Source: Paenarthrobacter aurescens
Lineage (GTDB): Bacteria > Actinomycetota > Actinomycetes > Actinomycetales > Micrococcaceae
Assembly: GCF_041549525.1 (NCBI RefSeq)
Contig: NZ_CP157456.1
Span: forward strand, 2,170,001-2,234,000
DNA: 64,000 nucleotides
Direction: 5' to 3'
Below are positions 30,570 through 38,658 of this stretch, piece after piece. How positions within the stretch are numbered: the first letter of the stretch is position 1; every line of letters begins with the position of its first letter. Position numbers and translations under genes: made by a program. Under the pieces are notes generated by a model that was given only the letters and a program-made list of their open reading frames with translations, was not told where the DNA came from and did no database searches.

Positions 30570-31520
30570 GTGCGCCGACTCCTAGCAATTCTCCTTCCCG
30601 CCCTGCTGCTGATCACCGCGTGTGGAGGTGGTGACACCCCGGCCGCTGAGCCCACCAGCAAATCAGTAGGCGATGTTTCCAAGCTCGACTCCCTGAAGGT
30701 CACGGACAACGGAAATGACAAAGCACCCGGCATTGAATTCTCCAAGCCCCTTGCAGTGACTGGACCCACCGTCAAGGTTGTCAAAGAAGGCGATGGCGAA
30801 CCCGTCAAAATGGGTCAGATCGCCGAGCTGGTCTTTGTCATGGTCGATGGCACCGATGGCAAAACGCTCGAGGACGGCTACACCAAGGGTCCTCAGGCAA
30901 TCGAACTCTCCGAGCAGATGAAGCCCGGAAATGAGCTGATCTTTGACGCCATCATCGGAGCCAAAGTGGGCAGCCACGTGGCCATTGCCGCTCCGGGCAG
31001 CTCCAACGCTTCGGGCGGCTCCACTGCTTCGGCACCTGCTTCCTCTCAGCTGGTGGTCTTCAAGATCGCCTCCGCAAAGGACGCCCCCGGTCTGCTGAGC
31101 AAGGAAGAGACCGATCAGCTGGACAAGGACGGCAAGCTTCCCAAGGTAACTTTTGACGACAAGGGCGCTCCTTCGGTGGAAATCCCCAAGACTGATGCTC
31201 CGTCTGGACTTTCCGTGAAGGTCCTTTCCGAAGGCACCGGCGAGGAACTGAAGGACTCCGACACGATCAACGCCAACTACACCGGCTGGCGCTGGGAGGA
31301 CAGCACCAAGTTCGACTCCAGCTATGACCGCGGCGAGGCCGCCACCTTCGGCCTGAACCAGGTCATCAAGGGCTGGACGCTCGGACTGACAGGCCAGAAG
31401 GTTGGCTCGAAGGTTCTGCTGACCATTCCCGCGGATCTGGCCTATGGTGCAAACGCTGCCGCACAGGGCAAGCCTGCCGGCCCCTTGGTGTTCGTCGTGG
31501 AAATTACCGGCAAGAAGTAA
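30570..31520 (+). CDS. FKBP-type peptidyl-prolyl isomerase lipoprotein
   Basis: 316 residues. Lipoprotein signal: RRLLAILLPALLLITACGGG, with the lipobox LITAC and the lipidated Cys at about residue 18, so it is anchored outside the membrane. Two FKBP-like units follow: a first, degenerate one (about 55-175) with a Ser/Ala-rich insert, and a canonical C-terminal one (about 210-316) with VKVLSEGTGEEL, NYTGWRWED, FGLNQVIKGW and LTIPADLAYG. It should catalyse proline isomerisation during folding of exported proteins. I use GTG 30570; an in-frame GTG 9 bases earlier would add three residues. Confidence 0.88.
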   Translation: MRRLLAILLPALLLITACGGGDTPAAEPTSKSVGDVSKLDSLKVTDNGNDKAPGIEFSKPLAVTGPTVKVVKEGDGEPVKMGQIAELVFVMVDGTDGKTLEDGYTKGPQAIELSEQMKPGNELIFDAIIGAKVGSHVAIAAPGSSNASGGSTASAPASSQLVVFKIASAKDAPGLLSKEETDQLDKDGKLPKVTFDDKGAPSVEIPKTDAPSGLSVKVLSEGTGEELKDSDTINANYTGWRWEDSTKFDSSYDRGEAATFGLNQVIKGWTLGLTGQKVGSKVLLTIPADLAYGANAAAQGKPAGPLVFVVEITGKK

Positions 31521-31542
31521 AACCCTTCCACGGGTTCTGGCT

Positions 31543-31548
31543 AAGCTG
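31543..31548 (+). promoter_or_regulatory. -10 box of second FKBP gene
   Basis: TAAGCT, about 41 bases before the ATG at 31590. It would give a leader of about 35 bases carrying the TAGGAG ribosome site. Confidence 0.4.
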
Positions 31549-31589
31549 GTTCCTGACATCCATCCGTTCCCCGACAATTAGGAGCATCC

Positions 31590-31985
31590 ATGTCATTTGG
31601 ACAGCGTGACTTTGACCGCACCAAGCCCGAGATCGACTTCCCCGAAGGCGACGTCCCCACTGACCTCGTCATCACGGACCTGATTGAGGGCACGGGCCCC
31701 GAGGCCAAGGCCGGGGACACCGTATCCACCCACTACGTGGGCGTTGCCTGGTCCACTGGTGAAGAATTCGACGCTTCCTGGGGTCGCGGCGCTCCGCTGG
31801 ACTTCCGCGTTGGCGTCGGTCAGGTCATTCAGGGCTGGGACCAGGGCCTCCTGGGCATGAAGGTAGGCGGCCGCCGTCGCCTGGAGATCCCTTCGGAACT
31901 CGCTTACGGTTCGCGTGGAGCTGGTGGAGCCATCAAGCCGAACGAAGCTCTGATCTTCGTCGTTGATCTCGTGGCTGTCCGCTAG
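31590..31985 (+). CDS. FKBP-type peptidyl-prolyl isomerase
   Basis: 131 residues, single FKBP domain, no signal peptide, so cytoplasmic. The complete signature is present: DLIEGTGPEAKAGDTVSTHY, FDASWGRG, FRVGVGQVIQGWDQGL, RRLEIPSELAYGSRGAGG and FVVDLV. TAGGAG lies 7 bases before the ATG. It is a close relative of the C-terminal domain of the lipoprotein encoded just upstream, suggesting an old gene duplication. FKBP genes next to pafA and pafBC are common in actinobacteria, but a link to pupylation has not been shown as far as I know. Confidence 0.93.
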   Translation: MSFGQRDFDRTKPEIDFPEGDVPTDLVITDLIEGTGPEAKAGDTVSTHYVGVAWSTGEEFDASWGRGAPLDFRVGVGQVIQGWDQGLLGMKVGGRRRLEIPSELAYGSRGAGGAIKPNEALIFVVDLVAVR

Positions 31986-32000
31986 GACCTCTGCTTTTTT

Positions 32001-32047
32001 GCAAGGCGCGTTACCTTCCGGTTTCACCGGTCGGTGACGCGCCTTGC
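32001..32047 (+). terminator. Terminator after FKBP gene
   Basis: GCAAGGCGCGTTACC and GGTGACGCGCCTTGC form a 15-pair stem (one G-U) with a 17-base loop that itself holds CCGGT/ACCGG. A T-run (TTTTTT) precedes rather than follows it. It separates the FKBP gene from pafBC. Confidence 0.75.
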
Positions 32048-32068
32048 TGCTTTCCCGCTGGTATTTAG

Positions 32069-32074
32069 TAACGT
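32069..32074 (+). promoter_or_regulatory. pafBC -10 box
   Basis: TAACGT, 7 bases before the GTG at 32082 and directly after the terminator; leaderless arrangement. Confidence 0.45.
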
Positions 32075-32081
32075 AGCAACC

Positions 32082-34100
32082 GTGTCCGCATCCCGCACCG
32101 AACGTCTCCTGAACCTTCTCCTGGCTTTGCTCAATACCAAAGTCGGCCTTCCACGTGCCGTACTGCGCGAAAAGGTCTATCACGATTCGGCGGACAACGA
32201 TGTCGCCTTTGGACGAATGTTTGAACGCGACAAAGTGGATCTTAAGCAGTTCGGCTTTGAGATCGAAACCTTGATGGATCCCCGCAACTTCGGCGCGGAC
32301 GACCCCGCCTCGGCGCGGTACCGGATCGGCAAGGACTCCAACCGGTTACCTGATGTGAGCCTGACTCCGGCGGAAAGTACCGTCCTGCTGCTCGCTGCCC
32401 AGCTGTGGGAACGCGCCGCACTGGGTTCGGCCGCAGCCAACGCTGTCCGTAAATTGCAGGCAGCCGGCGGCTTCAGGGACGTAGACCTCCCCGCAGGAGT
32501 GCAACCACGGATCAAGCCAGCCGGACAGGCTTTCGACGACGTCGTGGCGGCCATGCATGGTAAGCACCCGATCCGCTTCGGCTACCAGGCGGTCAGTACC
32601 GGGCGGGAGGAAGTCCGGGAAGTGGAGCCCTGGGGACTGGGCAGCCGTTTCGGTCAGTGGTACCTCGTGGGCTTGGACCGGGGGAGGGGCGCCAAGAGGG
32701 TCTTCAGGCTCTCCAGGATGACCACGGCAATAAGTGTCCTCACCACCGGCAGCTTCCACCCACCAAAGGACTTCAACGCCCGGGCTGAACTGGATGAGCT
32801 CAACGAGCTCCCCGTCCGGCAGGCAACCCTGGTGATTGATAAGGACAAACTGCTGGCTTTGCGGAAAAAGGCCACATCACTTCAAGACGCCCCGGATGAA
32901 AGCGGCCGCGACCGGATAACAGTCGATTTCCGGGACCCGGAGCAGCTGGCCGAAGAGCTTGCCTCCTACGGGCCCCACGTCAAGGTGACCGGCCCCGCTG
33001 AACTGAGTGCCGCCGTCGTGCGCCGCCTCCAAGCCGCCGCTGACTTTGACGACGCGCCGCTGCCACCCCTTGAGTTTCCCGAGGCAGGCCGTGCGCCACG
33101 GGCCCGCAAACGTACCTCCGAGGACCAGCTGGCCAGGATGCTGCAGCTGGTGCCGTTCCTTGTCCACCACCAAGGCCTGCACATCCAGGAAGTTGCTGAT
33201 CATTTTGGCATCAGCCGCAAGGCGTTGATCGACGACTTGAAAATCCTTATCTGTTCGGGACTGCCGGAGGGCTATCCGGATGACCTTCTGGACATTCAGT
33301 GGGAGAACGATCACGTCTACATCTCCGAACACCTGGATTTGAACCGGCCCGTGCGCTTCAGCGAAGAGGAAGCAGCAGCCTTGTTGACCGGCCTGGCCAT
33401 GCTGGGGGACCTGCCTGCTCTGGCCGGCGTGCCTGAAGACGGGTCCGGCAGTGCGCTGGAATCGGTCACCATCAAACTCACCGGTGCCGCTGGGGAAGCT
33501 GCACGGCTGGCCGGTTCCGTGTCCGGCCAATCGGTGGCACCTGAACAGGCGCAAGCTTTTGCCGCAATAACCCAGGCCATCCGCGAAGGCCGGCAGTTGA
33601 GGCTCAGGTACTTCTCCTTGCAAAGGGACGAGGTGACCGAGCGCGATGTTGATCCCCTTCGCCTCTACTCCTTGGACAGCACGTGGTATTTCGAGGCTTA
33701 CTGCCACAGCAAGGCAGGCGTGAGAAACTTCCGCCTGGACAGGGTGGAGTCCCTGGAGCCCAATGGCCGGGCTGTGTCCGGTTCGGCAACTGCCGGACAG
33801 GACTTCCCGGCCAGGCTGTTTACCCCGGGAGAGGACGACGTCCTGGTGTGCCTGGAACTGACCCGTCAGGGCGCGGGACTGGCGGATGACTACTATGCCG
33901 AACGTACAGCCCCACTGCCCGACGGCGGTTTGCTCGCCGAGGTGAGGTTTGGCGACGCCGGCTGGCTGCCAATGTTCGTGTCCCAACATGGGGGTTCGGT
34001 CCGGATTCTTGAACCGGAGTCCTTGCGCCAGGAGACCCGGGCGTGGATCGACGCCGCTTTGGTGCAGTACGACTCACCAACTGGGACCAAGGCTGGCTAG
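32082..34100 (+). CDS. pafBC: Fused PafB-PafC WYL-domain transcription activator
   Basis: 672 residues. Two complete WYL regulators in one chain. Unit 1: winged helix RTERLLNLLLALLNT at the N terminus, WYL domain near RFGYQAVSTGREE and VEPWGLGSRFGQWYLVGLD, and its WCX tail to about residue 320. Unit 2: winged helix EDQLARMLQLVPFLVHHQ, then RQLRLRYFSLQRDEVTERDVDPLRLYS and TWYFEAYC. In mycobacteria PafB and PafC are separate and together activate DNA-damage genes independently of LexA; a natural single-chain form is known from Arthrobacter aurescens. GTG 32082 matches the conserved VSASRTERLL start. It sits inside the pupylation locus although it controls the damage response. Confidence 0.95.
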   Translation: MSASRTERLLNLLLALLNTKVGLPRAVLREKVYHDSADNDVAFGRMFERDKVDLKQFGFEIETLMDPRNFGADDPASARYRIGKDSNRLPDVSLTPAESTVLLLAAQLWERAALGSAAANAVRKLQAAGGFRDVDLPAGVQPRIKPAGQAFDDVVAAMHGKHPIRFGYQAVSTGREEVREVEPWGLGSRFGQWYLVGLDRGRGAKRVFRLSRMTTAISVLTTGSFHPPKDFNARAELDELNELPVRQATLVIDKDKLLALRKKATSLQDAPDESGRDRITVDFRDPEQLAEELASYGPHVKVTGPAELSAAVVRRLQAAADFDDAPLPPLEFPEAGRAPRARKRTSEDQLARMLQLVPFLVHHQGLHIQEVADHFGISRKALIDDLKILICSGLPEGYPDDLLDIQWENDHVYISEHLDLNRPVRFSEEEAAALLTGLAMLGDLPALAGVPEDGSGSALESVTIKLTGAAGEAARLAGSVSGQSVAPEQAQAFAAITQAIREGRQLRLRYFSLQRDEVTERDVDPLRLYSLDSTWYFEAYCHSKAGVRNFRLDRVESLEPNGRAVSGSATAGQDFPARLFTPGEDDVLVCLELTRQGAGLADDYYAERTAPLPDGGLLAEVRFGDAGWLPMFVSQHGGSVRILEPESLRQETRAWIDAALVQYDSPTGTKAG

Positions 34101-34103
34101 ACT
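34098..34103 (+). promoter_or_regulatory. -10 box of small membrane protein gene
   Basis: TAGACT overlapping the pafBC stop codon, 6 bases before the ATG at 34110. Confidence 0.45.
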
Positions 34104-34109
34104 ACTCAA

Positions 34110-34460
34110 ATGCCTTGGTGGTTCTGGATCCTGTTGTGGATCGCGCTTATAGCTCTTTCATTGCTCCTTTTTCTGACATTGGGGTACCGCCTGTACAGGA
34201 AATTCATGGCGACTGTTCATGAACTGGCCGCCGCGGGTAAACGTTTCAGCAATCTTCCTGCGCCCCTGGAAACCTCCGACGTTGAAGCCGTGGAACCGCG
34301 GCCGGAACCGGGCTCCGCCATTTTTGCCTCGCCGGATCAGATGCGTCATGATTACCTGACGGCCAAAGCCTTCCGTCAGGAAGTTCGTCGTCAACGGCGC
34401 GTCAAGCGCAAAGCCGGGCGGGGTCAACCGCAGTCCCTGCACGACATTGAATTCAGATAG
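34110..34460 (+). CDS. Small single-pass membrane protein, unknown function
   Basis: 116 residues. One strong membrane segment at residues 3-25 (WWFWILLWIALIALSLLLF), then a positively charged stretch, an acidic/Pro-rich middle and a very basic tail (EVRRQRRVKRKAGRG). I do not recognise a family. It lies 9 bases after pafBC and 36 before tatA, an arrangement that suggests a part in membrane or Tat function, but nothing in the sequence proves this. The start has no ribosome site and a -10 box 6 bases ahead. Confidence 0.75.
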   Translation: MPWWFWILLWIALIALSLLLFLTLGYRLYRKFMATVHELAAAGKRFSNLPAPLETSDVEAVEPRPEPGSAIFASPDQMRHDYLTAKAFRQEVRRQRRVKRKAGRGQPQSLHDIEFR

Positions 34461-34463
34461 ACG

Positions 34464-34469
34464 TAGGAT
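34464..34469 (+). promoter_or_regulatory. Candidate tatA -10 box
   Basis: TAGGAT just after the preceding stop; it would give a leader of about 20 bases that includes the AAAGGAAAGGA ribosome site of tatA. Confidence 0.4.
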
Positions 34470-34496
34470 GTATCCAAAAGGAAAGGACCTCCCCAC

Positions 34497-34766
34497 ATGA
34501 GGCTCGAAGGCTGGCATCTCATCATCATCATCGTTCTGGCTCTGGTGCTCTTTGCAGCGCCGAAGCTGCCGTCCATGGCGCGCAGCATTGGGCAGTCGAT
34601 GCGTATTTTCAAGTCTGAAGTCCGTGAGATGAAGAAGGATGGTTCTTCTGAAGCCAAGGACTCCCAGGACTCTTCCAACCCCGTAGAAGGCAAGGTTGTA
34701 GGCCACCCGGACGTCAACACAAAGAACAACGGCGAGACAGACGTACCGCCCGCTAACCGCGTCTAA
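34497..34766 (+). CDS. tatA: Sec-independent protein translocase TatA
   Basis: 89 residues. Single N-terminal membrane helix WHLIIIIVLALVLFAAPKLP, the hinge, then the amphipathic helix MARSIGQSMRIFKSEVREMKK and a polar tail: the standard TatA layout. TatA multimers form the pore through which folded proteins with twin-arginine signals leave the cell. An AAAGGAAAGGA ribosome site precedes the ATG. tatC follows after 6 bases. The Rieske protein encoded later in this window is a typical Tat client. Confidence 0.95.
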   Translation: MRLEGWHLIIIIVLALVLFAAPKLPSMARSIGQSMRIFKSEVREMKKDGSSEAKDSQDSSNPVEGKVVGHPDVNTKNNGETDVPPANRV

Positions 34767-34772
34767 AGAGAA

Positions 34773-35609
34773 GTGGTAGAAACGAAGGGGCGCAAAGCCA
34801 ACCCCGAAGCCCGGATGGCGCTCCTGGATCACCTCAAGGAGCTGCGAAACCGGCTCTTCAAGGCTGCAATCGGCGTCATAGTGGGAACAGTGGTGGGCTT
34901 CATTGTCTACCAGCCTCTGCTGGAAGCATTAATCAAGCCGATCAAGGACCTCAACGAAAAAGAGGGACGCTCCGCCACGCTGAACTTCGATGGCGTGGCG
35001 AGTTCCTTTGACCTCATGGTCCAGGTCTCTGTCTTCCTCGGCGTGATCCTTTCGAGCCCCATCTGGATTTACCAGCTGTGGGCGTTCATTGTCCCCGGGC
35101 TTCACAAAAAAGAGCGGCGCCTGGCGCTGTCCTTCGTGGCGGCGGCTGTCCCTCTGTTCATTGGCGGCGTGCTGCTGGCGTGGCTGGTGCTGCCCAACGC
35201 CGTGAGGGTGCTGACTGACTTCACTCCGGTGGGCGGTTCAAACTTCATCAGCGCCGAAATCTACCTGGCCTTCGTCCTCAGGCTCCTGCTCGCCTTCGGT
35301 ATCGCCTTCCTGGTCCCGGTGGTCCTTGTGGGGTTGAACCTTGCTGGAATCGTCAAGGGAAAGCAACTCATCAAGAGTTGGCGCATCACGATCTTCCTGG
35401 TTTGCTTGTTTGCTGCGATGGCCGCTCCGGGCGCCGACGCCATGAGCATGTTCTATCTCGCAGCACCCATGCTGATCCTGTTCTTCGCGGCCATTGGTAT
35501 TTGCGTGTTGAATGACCGGCGCCGTGAGCGCAGGGCCATCAAGCGGGCCGCTGAAACTGAAGCAACGGCCGACATCGCAACCCCGGCAACAGATCTGGAG
35601 AATCTCTAG
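34773..35609 (+). CDS. tatC: Sec-independent protein translocase TatC
   Basis: 278 residues with six membrane segments. The N-terminal signal-recognition region MALLDHLKELRNRLFKAAIG contains the conserved Glu-Leu-Arg used to bind twin-arginine signals, and SPIWIYQLWAFIVPGLHKKERR and AAPGADAMSMF are family signatures. GTG start preceded by AAAGAGAAG. No tatB gene is visible; many actinobacteria place tatB elsewhere. The last ~35 residues are charged and variable. Confidence 0.95.
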   Translation: MVETKGRKANPEARMALLDHLKELRNRLFKAAIGVIVGTVVGFIVYQPLLEALIKPIKDLNEKEGRSATLNFDGVASSFDLMVQVSVFLGVILSSPIWIYQLWAFIVPGLHKKERRLALSFVAAAVPLFIGGVLLAWLVLPNAVRVLTDFTPVGGSNFISAEIYLAFVLRLLLAFGIAFLVPVVLVGLNLAGIVKGKQLIKSWRITIFLVCLFAAMAAPGADAMSMFYLAAPMLILFFAAIGICVLNDRRRERRAIKRAAETEATADIATPATDLENL

Positions 35610-35621
35610 ACCTTGGCCCAC

Positions 35622-35627
35622 TAGGCT
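35622..35627 (+). promoter_or_regulatory. -10 box of helY
   Basis: TAGGCT, 6 bases before the ATG at 35634; no ribosome site, so leaderless translation is likely. Confidence 0.5.
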
Positions 35628-35633
35628 TGATGC

Positions 35634-38609
35634 ATGTCCTCCATTACCGGGTCTCCATCTCCATCAGACCGCTATCAGGCGGCAGCTCAGCGGGCAGCTG
35701 AGTCAAAAACGTATCTTGGCGCGTTCGCCCGCTCCCTGGACTTTGAACTGGACGACTTCCAACGCGCCGCGTGCAGGTCGCTCCAGGAGGGCCGGGGCGT
35801 TCTTGTTGCCGCCCCCACCGGTGCCGGTAAGACGATCGTGGGCGAGTTCGCGATCTATTTGGCCCTTGAACGGGGGCTCAAAGCGTTCTACACCACGCCC
35901 ATCAAGGCTCTGAGCAACCAGAAGTACTCTGAGCTTGCGGCAAAATACGGTGCGGCCAACGTTGGCCTGCTGACGGGGGATACCACCATCAACGGTGAGG
36001 CTCCTGTGGTGGTCATGACCACCGAAGTTCTCCGGAACATGCTCTACGCCGATTCCGAAACCTTGGGAGACCTCGGTTTTGTGGTGATGGACGAGGTCCA
36101 CTACCTGGCGGACCGTTTCCGTGGTGCAGTGTGGGAAGAGGTCATCATCCATTTGCCCAGCGAAGTCCAGGTTGCTTCGCTCAGTGCCACGGTTTCCAAT
36201 GCCGAAGAGTTCGGTGCCTGGTTGGACACCGTCCGAGGCGATACTGACGTGATTGTCTCCGAGCACCGCCCTGTGCCGCTGTGGCAACACGTCATGGTGG
36301 GCAGGCAGATCGTGGATCTCTTCGCCGGCGATACCACCTTTGACGAAATAGCCCCCCAAGCCTCCGGAGCACGGGAAACCGAAGCTCCTGACCTCGCAGA
36401 ATCGGACGAGGTTCTGGCCGAACCTCCCGGTACTGATCGCCGACGCGTCTCAGCCAAGCGTTCGTCCACCAACACAGCCCGTCAGGCAGTGACCGGCCCC
36501 GAATTCGAAGTCAATCCGGACCTGCTGGCCATGGCCCGCTCGGAGAGCCGGATGAACATGAACGGCCGGTTTGGACACGGCGGACGAAGCCGACGCCGTC
36601 AAGACCGTTATCGGGACGAACGGCAGCAGTCGGAGCAGCGTAGTCCTGTCCGCAAGGCCAGCCGTCCGCAGGTCATAGAGAGCCTCAGGCGCCAGGACCT
36701 CCTTCCCGCCATTACCTTCATTTTCTCCAGGGCCGGCTGTGACGCAGCCGTAGCGCAGTGCGCATCGTCGGGACTCTGGTTGACCACCGAGCAGGAACAG
36801 AAAATCATTGCCCAGCGTGTGGATGAAGCCAGCCACGAAATTCCTGCGGATGATCTGGATGTCCTCGGATTCTGGGGTTGGCGCGATGGACTCATCAGGG
36901 GCTTTGCCGCCCACCATGCCGGTATGCTTCCCACCTTCAAGGAAGTGGTGGAAAAACTCTTTGCCGACGGCTTGGTAAAGGCTGTCTTCGCCACGGAGAC
37001 ACTGGCTCTTGGCGTGAACATGCCTGCACGATGCGTGGTGCTGGAAAAGCTGGAAAAGTTCAATGGGGAAGCGCACGTGAACATCACGGCGGGGGAGTAC
37101 ACCCAGCTCACCGGCAGGGCCGGGCGCCGCGGCATCGACGTCGAAGGTCACGCGGTGGTGCTGTGGCAGCCGGGAACAGATCCCGCCGCCGTAGCCGGGC
37201 TTGCCTCCCGGCGGACCTACCCGTTGAACTCCAGTTTCCGGCCGACGTACAACATGAGCATCAATTTGATTGCCCAGTTTGGGCGCATCCGGGCCCGTGA
37301 AATCCTCGAGTCCTCTTTCGCCCAGTTCCAGGCTGACCGCTCCGTGGTGGGGCTTGCCCGGCAGGTTCGCGGGCGTGAGGAGTCACTTGCCGGTTACGCC
37401 AAGTCCATGCAATGCCACCTGGGTGACTTCACGGAGTATGGCAAGCTTCGGCGGGAACTTAGCGATGCCGAGAACTTTGCGGCCCGCGACCACCAGCGCG
37501 CAAGGAAGTCCCATGTTGCTGACTCCCTCACGCGTTTGATCCCTGGCGATGTGATCAGCATTTACAGCGGCAGGCTTGCCGGTCATGCAGTGGTCCTGGA
37601 GGTGGACCGCAATGCCAGGGAACCGCGGCCCAGCGTGCTCACCTCTGACAACCAGTTGCGACGCATCGGCGTTCACGATCTTGATGGTCCTGTATCCCCG
37701 GTGACGCGTATCCGGATCCCCAAGTCGTTCAACGCCAAGGTCCCAAAGGCACGCCGGGACCTCGCTTCGTCCATGCGCCACGCCATCAGTGAAGACGCCC
37801 CCCAAAGCCGGCGGAACAGCAGGCACGAGGACTTCGGCTTGGGTGCCCGCCTGCCCGATCAGGAAAAGAAGATCGCGGATCTTCGGCGGGCGCTCCGGGC
37901 CCATCCCTGCCATGGCTGCAGCGAACGCGAAGACCACGCCAGATGGTCCGAACGTTGGTGGAAGCTTCGGAGGGAGACGGACGGATTGGTCCGGCAGATC
38001 CAAAGCAGGACCAACACCATCGCCAAGACGTTCGATCGCGTTTGTGATGTTCTCTCCGCTTACGGCTACCTGGAAACCAACGACGCCGGGCACGTCACCA
38101 TCAGCGCCGACGGGCAGAGGCTTCGCAGGATCTACGGCGAGAAAGACCTCCTCATTTCCCAGACTGTCCGACGCGGCGCCATCAACGAGCTGGACGCCGC
38201 TGAGCTGGCCTCGCTGGCAAGCACTCTGGTGTACCAGGCCAAACGCGAGGACCGGGGCCTGCGGCCCAGGATGCCGTCGGTTTCGCTGGAATCGGCCGTG
38301 GACATTGTTATCCGCGAATGGTCACAGCTCGAAGATACCGAGGAACGCAACAGGTTGCCTTTGACCGGTGAACCGGAACTGGGGCTCGTGTGGCCCATGT
38401 ACAAGTGGGCCAGGGGGCGCCACCTTCAGGACGTGCTCAGCGGAACCGACCTCGCGGCCGGAGACTTTGTTCGGTGGGCCAAACAAGTGGTGGACCTCCT
38501 TGACCAGCTGGCCAAAATCCCTCAACTGGACCCGCGCGTGGCCCGGATATGCCGGGAATCCATCGACTTGGTCCGCCGCGGAGTGGTGGCGTACTCCACC
38601 GTGGCGTAG
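35634..38609 (+). CDS. helY: Ski2/Mtr4-like superfamily 2 RNA helicase (HelY)
   Basis: 991 residues. ATP-dependent helicase: motif I APTGAGKTIVGEF around residue 62, motif Ia TTPIKALSNQKY, motif II DEVH in VVMDEVHYLADRFRG, motif III SLSATVSN, and in domain 2 FATETLALGVNMPAR and QLTGRAGRRGID. A basic, Arg-rich insert (about 255-340) separates the two RecA domains. The C-terminal ~450 residues contain an Ski2-like helical region with a Cys/His cluster (PCHGCSEREDH) that may bind zinc. Homologues are thought to act on structured RNA; the mycobacterial HelY likewise follows tatC, so this order is conserved. Confidence 0.92.
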   Translation: MSSITGSPSPSDRYQAAAQRAAESKTYLGAFARSLDFELDDFQRAACRSLQEGRGVLVAAPTGAGKTIVGEFAIYLALERGLKAFYTTPIKALSNQKYSELAAKYGAANVGLLTGDTTINGEAPVVVMTTEVLRNMLYADSETLGDLGFVVMDEVHYLADRFRGAVWEEVIIHLPSEVQVASLSATVSNAEEFGAWLDTVRGDTDVIVSEHRPVPLWQHVMVGRQIVDLFAGDTTFDEIAPQASGARETEAPDLAESDEVLAEPPGTDRRRVSAKRSSTNTARQAVTGPEFEVNPDLLAMARSESRMNMNGRFGHGGRSRRRQDRYRDERQQSEQRSPVRKASRPQVIESLRRQDLLPAITFIFSRAGCDAAVAQCASSGLWLTTEQEQKIIAQRVDEASHEIPADDLDVLGFWGWRDGLIRGFAAHHAGMLPTFKEVVEKLFADGLVKAVFATETLALGVNMPARCVVLEKLEKFNGEAHVNITAGEYTQLTGRAGRRGIDVEGHAVVLWQPGTDPAAVAGLASRRTYPLNSSFRPTYNMSINLIAQFGRIRAREILESSFAQFQADRSVVGLARQVRGREESLAGYAKSMQCHLGDFTEYGKLRRELSDAENFAARDHQRARKSHVADSLTRLIPGDVISIYSGRLAGHAVVLEVDRNAREPRPSVLTSDNQLRRIGVHDLDGPVSPVTRIRIPKSFNAKVPKARRDLASSMRHAISEDAPQSRRNSRHEDFGLGARLPDQEKKIADLRRALRAHPCHGCSEREDHARWSERWWKLRRETDGLVRQIQSRTNTIAKTFDRVCDVLSAYGYLETNDAGHVTISADGQRLRRIYGEKDLLISQTVRRGAINELDAAELASLASTLVYQAKREDRGLRPRMPSVSLESAVDIVIREWSQLEDTEERNRLPLTGEPELGLVWPMYKWARGRHLQDVLSGTDLAAGDFVRWAKQVVDLLDQLAKIPQLDPRVARICRESIDLVRRGVVAYSTVA

Positions 38610-38658
38610 CCCACCCTGCCCCGATAGATCAGTCTTCAACGCTCAAGGAGCACATCGC

